A stretch of DNA of 33,761 nt, from contig PMJK01000181.1 in NCBI GenBank assembly GCA_003158505.1, positions 1-33,761 on the forward strand, read 5' to 3'. The notes beneath the pieces were generated by a model, which saw only the letters and a list, made by a program, of their open reading frames with translations, was not told the DNA's origin and did not search any database. The stretch is from Holophagaceae bacterium (GTDB lineage Bacteria > Acidobacteriota > Holophagae > Holophagales > Holophagaceae). Positions 31,760 to 33,761 of the stretch are shown in pieces (position 1 is the first letter of the stretch; each line of letters opens with the position of its first letter). Both the position numbers and the translations under genes were made by a program.

Positions 31760-32413
31760 ATGCTCGTTCGAGAACTGATGACACTGAAACCCACCGTCGT
31801 CTTGCCAGAAATGTCCGTGCCTGACGCGCTGATCCTCATTCGCGGCCGCAAAATCAACCACCTGCCGGTGGTAGACGAAAAGGGGAAACTCGTCGGCATT
31901 GTCGCCGAGCAGGACCTCCTCCACGCATCGGCTTCTTCGGTAACCACCCTGAGCGTCTGGGAACTCCCCAGTCTGCTGGCCAAGATCACCGTGAACATGG
32001 TGATGGTCAAGAACCCGGTGACGGTGAACGAGGACACTCCCGTCGAAGAAGCCGCCCGCATCATGGCGGACAAGGGCATCGGCTGCCTGCCCGTGCTAGG
32101 TGATGACGGCGGGATGATCGGTCTCGTCACCAAGAGCGACCTGTTCCGCGCCTTCATGGAGCTCCTGGGCGGCCGTCGGCACGGTGTCCGCATCTGGGCC
32201 GAGACCCCGGATACCAAGGGGACCATTGCCAAGATCACGGGAGCCATTGCCGCCGTCTCAGGCAATATCGTGGGGCTGGGATTCAATGAGATCCACGATG
32301 TCAAAGGCTCCCGCTGGGAGATTACCCTCAAGGTCCAGGATGTTCCCGCGGAAAAACTGGCCGAAGCCATCAAGCCATTCGTGATCAGCGTCAAGGATGT
32401 CCGCGAGAGCTGA
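31760..32413 (+). CDS. CBS-pair protein with C-terminal ACT-like domain (AcuB-like)
   Basis: A 217-residue soluble protein. Two CBS domains are at about 1-58 (MLVRELMTLKP, INHLPVVDEKGKLVGIVAEQDLL) and 78-135 (VMVKNPVTVNEDTPVEEAA, CLPVLGDDGGMIGLVTKSDL). An ACT-like domain follows at about 142-215 (GVRIWAETPDTKGTIAKITG, SGNIVGLGF). CBS pairs bind adenosine nucleotides and ACT domains often bind amino acids, so it is probably a metabolite sensor. The same layout is found in AcuB, but no acetoin genes are here. ATG 31760 follows a perfect AAAGGAGGT. An open frame further upstream (from 31634) is not used. The gene after it, smpB, is convergent. Confidence 0.87.
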   Translation: MLVRELMTLKPTVVLPEMSVPDALILIRGRKINHLPVVDEKGKLVGIVAEQDLLHASASSVTTLSVWELPSLLAKITVNMVMVKNPVTVNEDTPVEEAARIMADKGIGCLPVLGDDGGMIGLVTKSDLFRAFMELLGGRRHGVRIWAETPDTKGTIAKITGAIAAVSGNIVGLGFNEIHDVKGSRWEITLKVQDVPAEKLAEAIKPFVISVKDVRES

Positions 32414-32447
32414 TTCACTTCCTTCATCGAGGTTCCGGCAAGAGGCG

Positions 32448-32903
32448 CTACTCGCGCGCGCCTTTCCGGATGCGATCCATCTCGCGTTTCTGCTCGCGCT
32501 CCTTCAGCGCGTCGCGCTTATCGCTGTGGGCCTTGCCCTCGGCCAGGGCCACCTTCACCTTGATCATGCCCTTGGCGTTCAGGTAGATGGCCAGGGGGAT
32601 GATGGTGAGGCCCTTGCGCACGACCTTCGCGGTCATCTTGGTGATCTCGGCCTTGTGCAGCAGCAGCTTCCGGGCGCGCAGGGGCTCGTGGTTGGCATAG
32701 GTGCCGAACTCGTAGGGGGAGATGTGGGCCTGTTTGAGCCAAAGCTCGCCGGCCACCACGTCCACGTAGGCGTCCTGCAGCTGTCCCAGGCCTGCCCGCA
32801 GGGCCTTCACCTCGGTGCCCTGGAGGGCGATCCCCGCCTCCCAGGTCTCGAGGACATGATAATTGTGGAAGGCTTTGCGGTTGCGGACGAGATCCTCGGA
32901 CAT
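32448..32903 (-). CDS. smpB: SsrA-binding protein SmpB
   Basis: SmpB binds tmRNA and brings it to ribosomes stalled on broken messages. The 151-residue protein has the OB-fold core with usual stretches: NRKAFHNYHVLETWEAGI (8-25), LQGTEVKALRAG (27-38), AYVDVVAGELWLKQAHISPY, and KVVRKGLTIIPLAIYLNAKG; it ends in a basic tail (DKRDALKEREQKREMDRI) that mimics the missing tRNA part. Its partner tmRNA gene (ssrA) is not in this window. A TACACT box lies only 6 bases before ATG 32903 on the minus strand, so the transcript may be leaderless. It is divergent from the DedA gene (47-base gap). Confidence 0.96.
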   Translation of the reverse strand: MSEDLVRNRKAFHNYHVLETWEAGIALQGTEVKALRAGLGQLQDAYVDVVAGELWLKQAHISPYEFGTYANHEPLRARKLLLHKAEITKMTAKVVRKGLTIIPLAIYLNAKGMIKVKVALAEGKAHSDKRDALKEREQKREMDRIRKGARE

Positions 32904-32909
32904 ACGAAC

Positions 32910-32915
32910 AGTGTA
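32910..32915 (-). promoter_or_regulatory. TACACT box 6 bases before smpB
   Basis: On the minus strand TACACT is followed by 6 bases and the ATG. Transcription would begin at or next to the start codon. No Shine-Dalgarno sequence can be placed. Confidence 0.45.
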
Positions 32916-32924
32916 GCCTCCCGC

Positions 32925-32930
32925 TAGACT
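32925..32930 (+). promoter_or_regulatory. TAGACT box, candidate -10 element for the DedA gene
   Basis: TAGACT is 20 bases before ATG 32951, within the 47-base divergent intergenic shared with smpB. The two facing boxes are 9 bases apart, so the two promoters would overlap. Confidence 0.5.
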
Positions 32931-32950
32931 CGTCCTTTTGGGATGGCTCC

Positions 32951-33607
32951 ATGCTGCAGAAGCTCCTCGCCCCGGTCGTCGCCTGGATGGTGGCCCTCAT
33001 GGCCGCCATGGGGCCGTTGGGCGTCATGCTGCTGATGGCCATCGAAAGTGCCTGCATCCCCCTGCCCAGCGAGGTGATCATGCCCTTCGCGGGCTATCTG
33101 GCCTACAAGGGGCAGCTCACCTTCTTCGGCCTGGGCGCGGGCCATCCCGTGGCGCAGATCTGGATCGCAGGCTTCTTTGGAGCCTTGGGCTGCAACCTGG
33201 GCAGCATCCCCGCCTACGAGGTGGGGGCCTGGGGCGGAAGGCGCGCCGTGGAGAAGTACGGCCGGTTCATCTGGCTGCACACCGGCCACCTGGACCAGGC
33301 TCATCGCTTCTTCGAACGCTACGGACCCGAGGCCATCATCCTGGGCCGCCTGCTCCCCGTGGTGCGCACCTTCATCGCCCTGCCCGCCGGCATCGCGAAG
33401 ATGGACCGCACCCGCTTCCACCTCTACACCTTTCTCGGCAGCCTGCCCTGGTGCCTGGTTCTCGCCTGGATCGGCTACAAACTCGGCGAGAAGTGGAGCA
33501 CCCTGGGCGCCTACTTCCACAAGCTGGATGCCATCATCGGCGTGCTACTACTCGTGGGTGCCGCATGGTTTGTATACGACCACTTCCGGAACCGGGCCAA
33601 GGGGTAG
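32951..33607 (+). CDS. DedA-family membrane protein (VTT/SNARE-associated domain)
   Basis: A 218-residue polytopic membrane protein. Family features include the reentrant N-terminal part (AIESACIPLPSEVIMPFAGYLA, shortened), GALGCNLGSIPAYEVG (about 76-91), FFERYGPEAIILGRLLPVVRTFIALPAGI (about 121-149, split in two segments by the motif R-x-x-P-x-x-R), and a C-terminal membrane segment (about 195-211). DedA proteins act as lipid flippases or scramblases (undecaprenyl phosphate or phosphatidylethanolamine) in characterised species; which applies here is open. Undecaprenyl-phosphate recycling would feed the cell-wall work encoded at the left end. ATG 32951 follows the TAGACT box by 20 bases. It is convergent with the partial gene at the right edge. 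Confidence 0.9.
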   Translation: MLQKLLAPVVAWMVALMAAMGPLGVMLLMAIESACIPLPSEVIMPFAGYLAYKGQLTFFGLGAGHPVAQIWIAGFFGALGCNLGSIPAYEVGAWGGRRAVEKYGRFIWLHTGHLDQAHRFFERYGPEAIILGRLLPVVRTFIALPAGIAKMDRTRFHLYTFLGSLPWCLVLAWIGYKLGEKWSTLGAYFHKLDAIIGVLLLVGAAWFVYDHFRNRAKG

Positions 33608-33634
33608 GACCGGAGCCTGGGCTCGAGGCCACAT

Positions 33635-33761
33635 TCAGGAGGCGTGTTCCCGGGACAGGGCCCTGGCGCGTTCCACGCTCAGCAGGGCCTGCTTCCGCAC
33701 CGTGCCCCAGTGGTACTCACCCACGACCCCTGAGGCCCGGATGACCCGGTGGCAGGGGATC
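33635..33761 (-). CDS. Ogt/Ada-type methylated-DNA-protein-cysteine methyltransferase, C-terminal 41 residues (5' end outside window)
   Basis: This repair protein takes the methyl group from O6-methylguanine onto its own Cys. The visible minus-strand frame begins at the active-site motif I-PCHRVI (Cys as the third visible residue) and continues RASGVVGEYHWGTVRKQALL, ending in SREHAS. The order PCHRVI, then GxYxWG, then a K-rich/LL helix is that of the Ogt/AdaB/Ada C-terminal domain. The gene runs off the right edge of the window, so the length and any fusion to an Ada N-terminal domain cannot be told. The stop lies 27 bases from the end of the convergent DedA gene. Confidence 0.85.
   Translation of the reverse strand, partial: IPCHRVIRASGVVGEYHWGTVRKQALLSVERARALSREHAS

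Noticed and set aside
1..33761. CRISPR array, insertion sequence, tRNA or rRNA
   Set aside because: No regularly spaced repeats, transposase-like protein, cloverleaf-like stretch or rRNA-like sequence was seen on either strand by eye.

Overview
The window is a compact, GC-rich bacterial chromosome segment with 30 genes, two of them cut by the window edges. It has no insertion sequence, CRISPR array, rRNA or recognisable tRNA. The gene mix (tandem PknB-type kinases, many TPR proteins, a receiver protein next to the conserved unknown family starting MITGYNTDVRHG, and a complete mreBCD-mrdA-rodA cluster) suggests Acidobacteriota, possibly the Holophaga/Geothrix branch. That placement is inference from gene content and has no marker phylogeny behind it.

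Layout. Positions 1-6945 hold the cell-elongation operon mreB(partial)-mreC-mreD-mrdA-rodA, running by ATGA overlaps into ligA. Positions 7103-10078 hold two tandem Ser/Thr kinases of common ancestry, one soluble and one membrane-anchored. Next come a small lipoprotein (-), a poly-cysteine Fe-S protein (+), a CYTH protein (-) and an unknown exported protein (+). Positions 13975-16125 pair a receiver protein carrying a long acidic repeat tail with a conserved unknown protein. A MerR-family regulator with cobalamin-binding motifs (CarH/LitR type) follows, with a perfect dyad in front of it, and then a YoaK-like membrane protein (-). Positions 18057-21228 carry an asparaginase, serS and an ABC ATPase. 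A long imperfect inverted repeat separates these from a PpiD/SurA-like foldase (-). Divergent to the foldase are def and fmt (+). Positions 24747-30735 are a minus-strand run: DUF58, cytidine deaminase, a large TPR protein and a TPR-glycosyltransferase. The right end has ribE, a CBS-ACT protein, smpB (-), a DedA protein and the C-terminus of an Ogt/Ada-type methyltransferase (-).

Working together. The left block makes the rod-shape peptidoglycan machinery. def and fmt form the formyl-methionine cycle with translation-related neighbours (serS, smpB). The kinases, receiver protein, CYTH protein and CarH-like regulator are a dispersed signalling set with no visible targets in the window.

Most notable signals: (1) two hairpins with 13-bp arms whose sequence differences are compensated on both arms, each 5 nt before a TAGAnT box and upstream of ansA and serS; (2) a CarH-like regulator that keeps the B12 motifs but lacks the His expected directly after the W of W-x9-EH; (3) a 52-58% GC island inside serS; (4) a recurrent TAGACT/TACACT box only 6-9 nt before several start codons, implying near-leaderless transcripts; (5) an atypical 285-bp intergenic with a 17-bp inverted repeat upstream of cdd. 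I found no clear multi-gene system that is wholly new.
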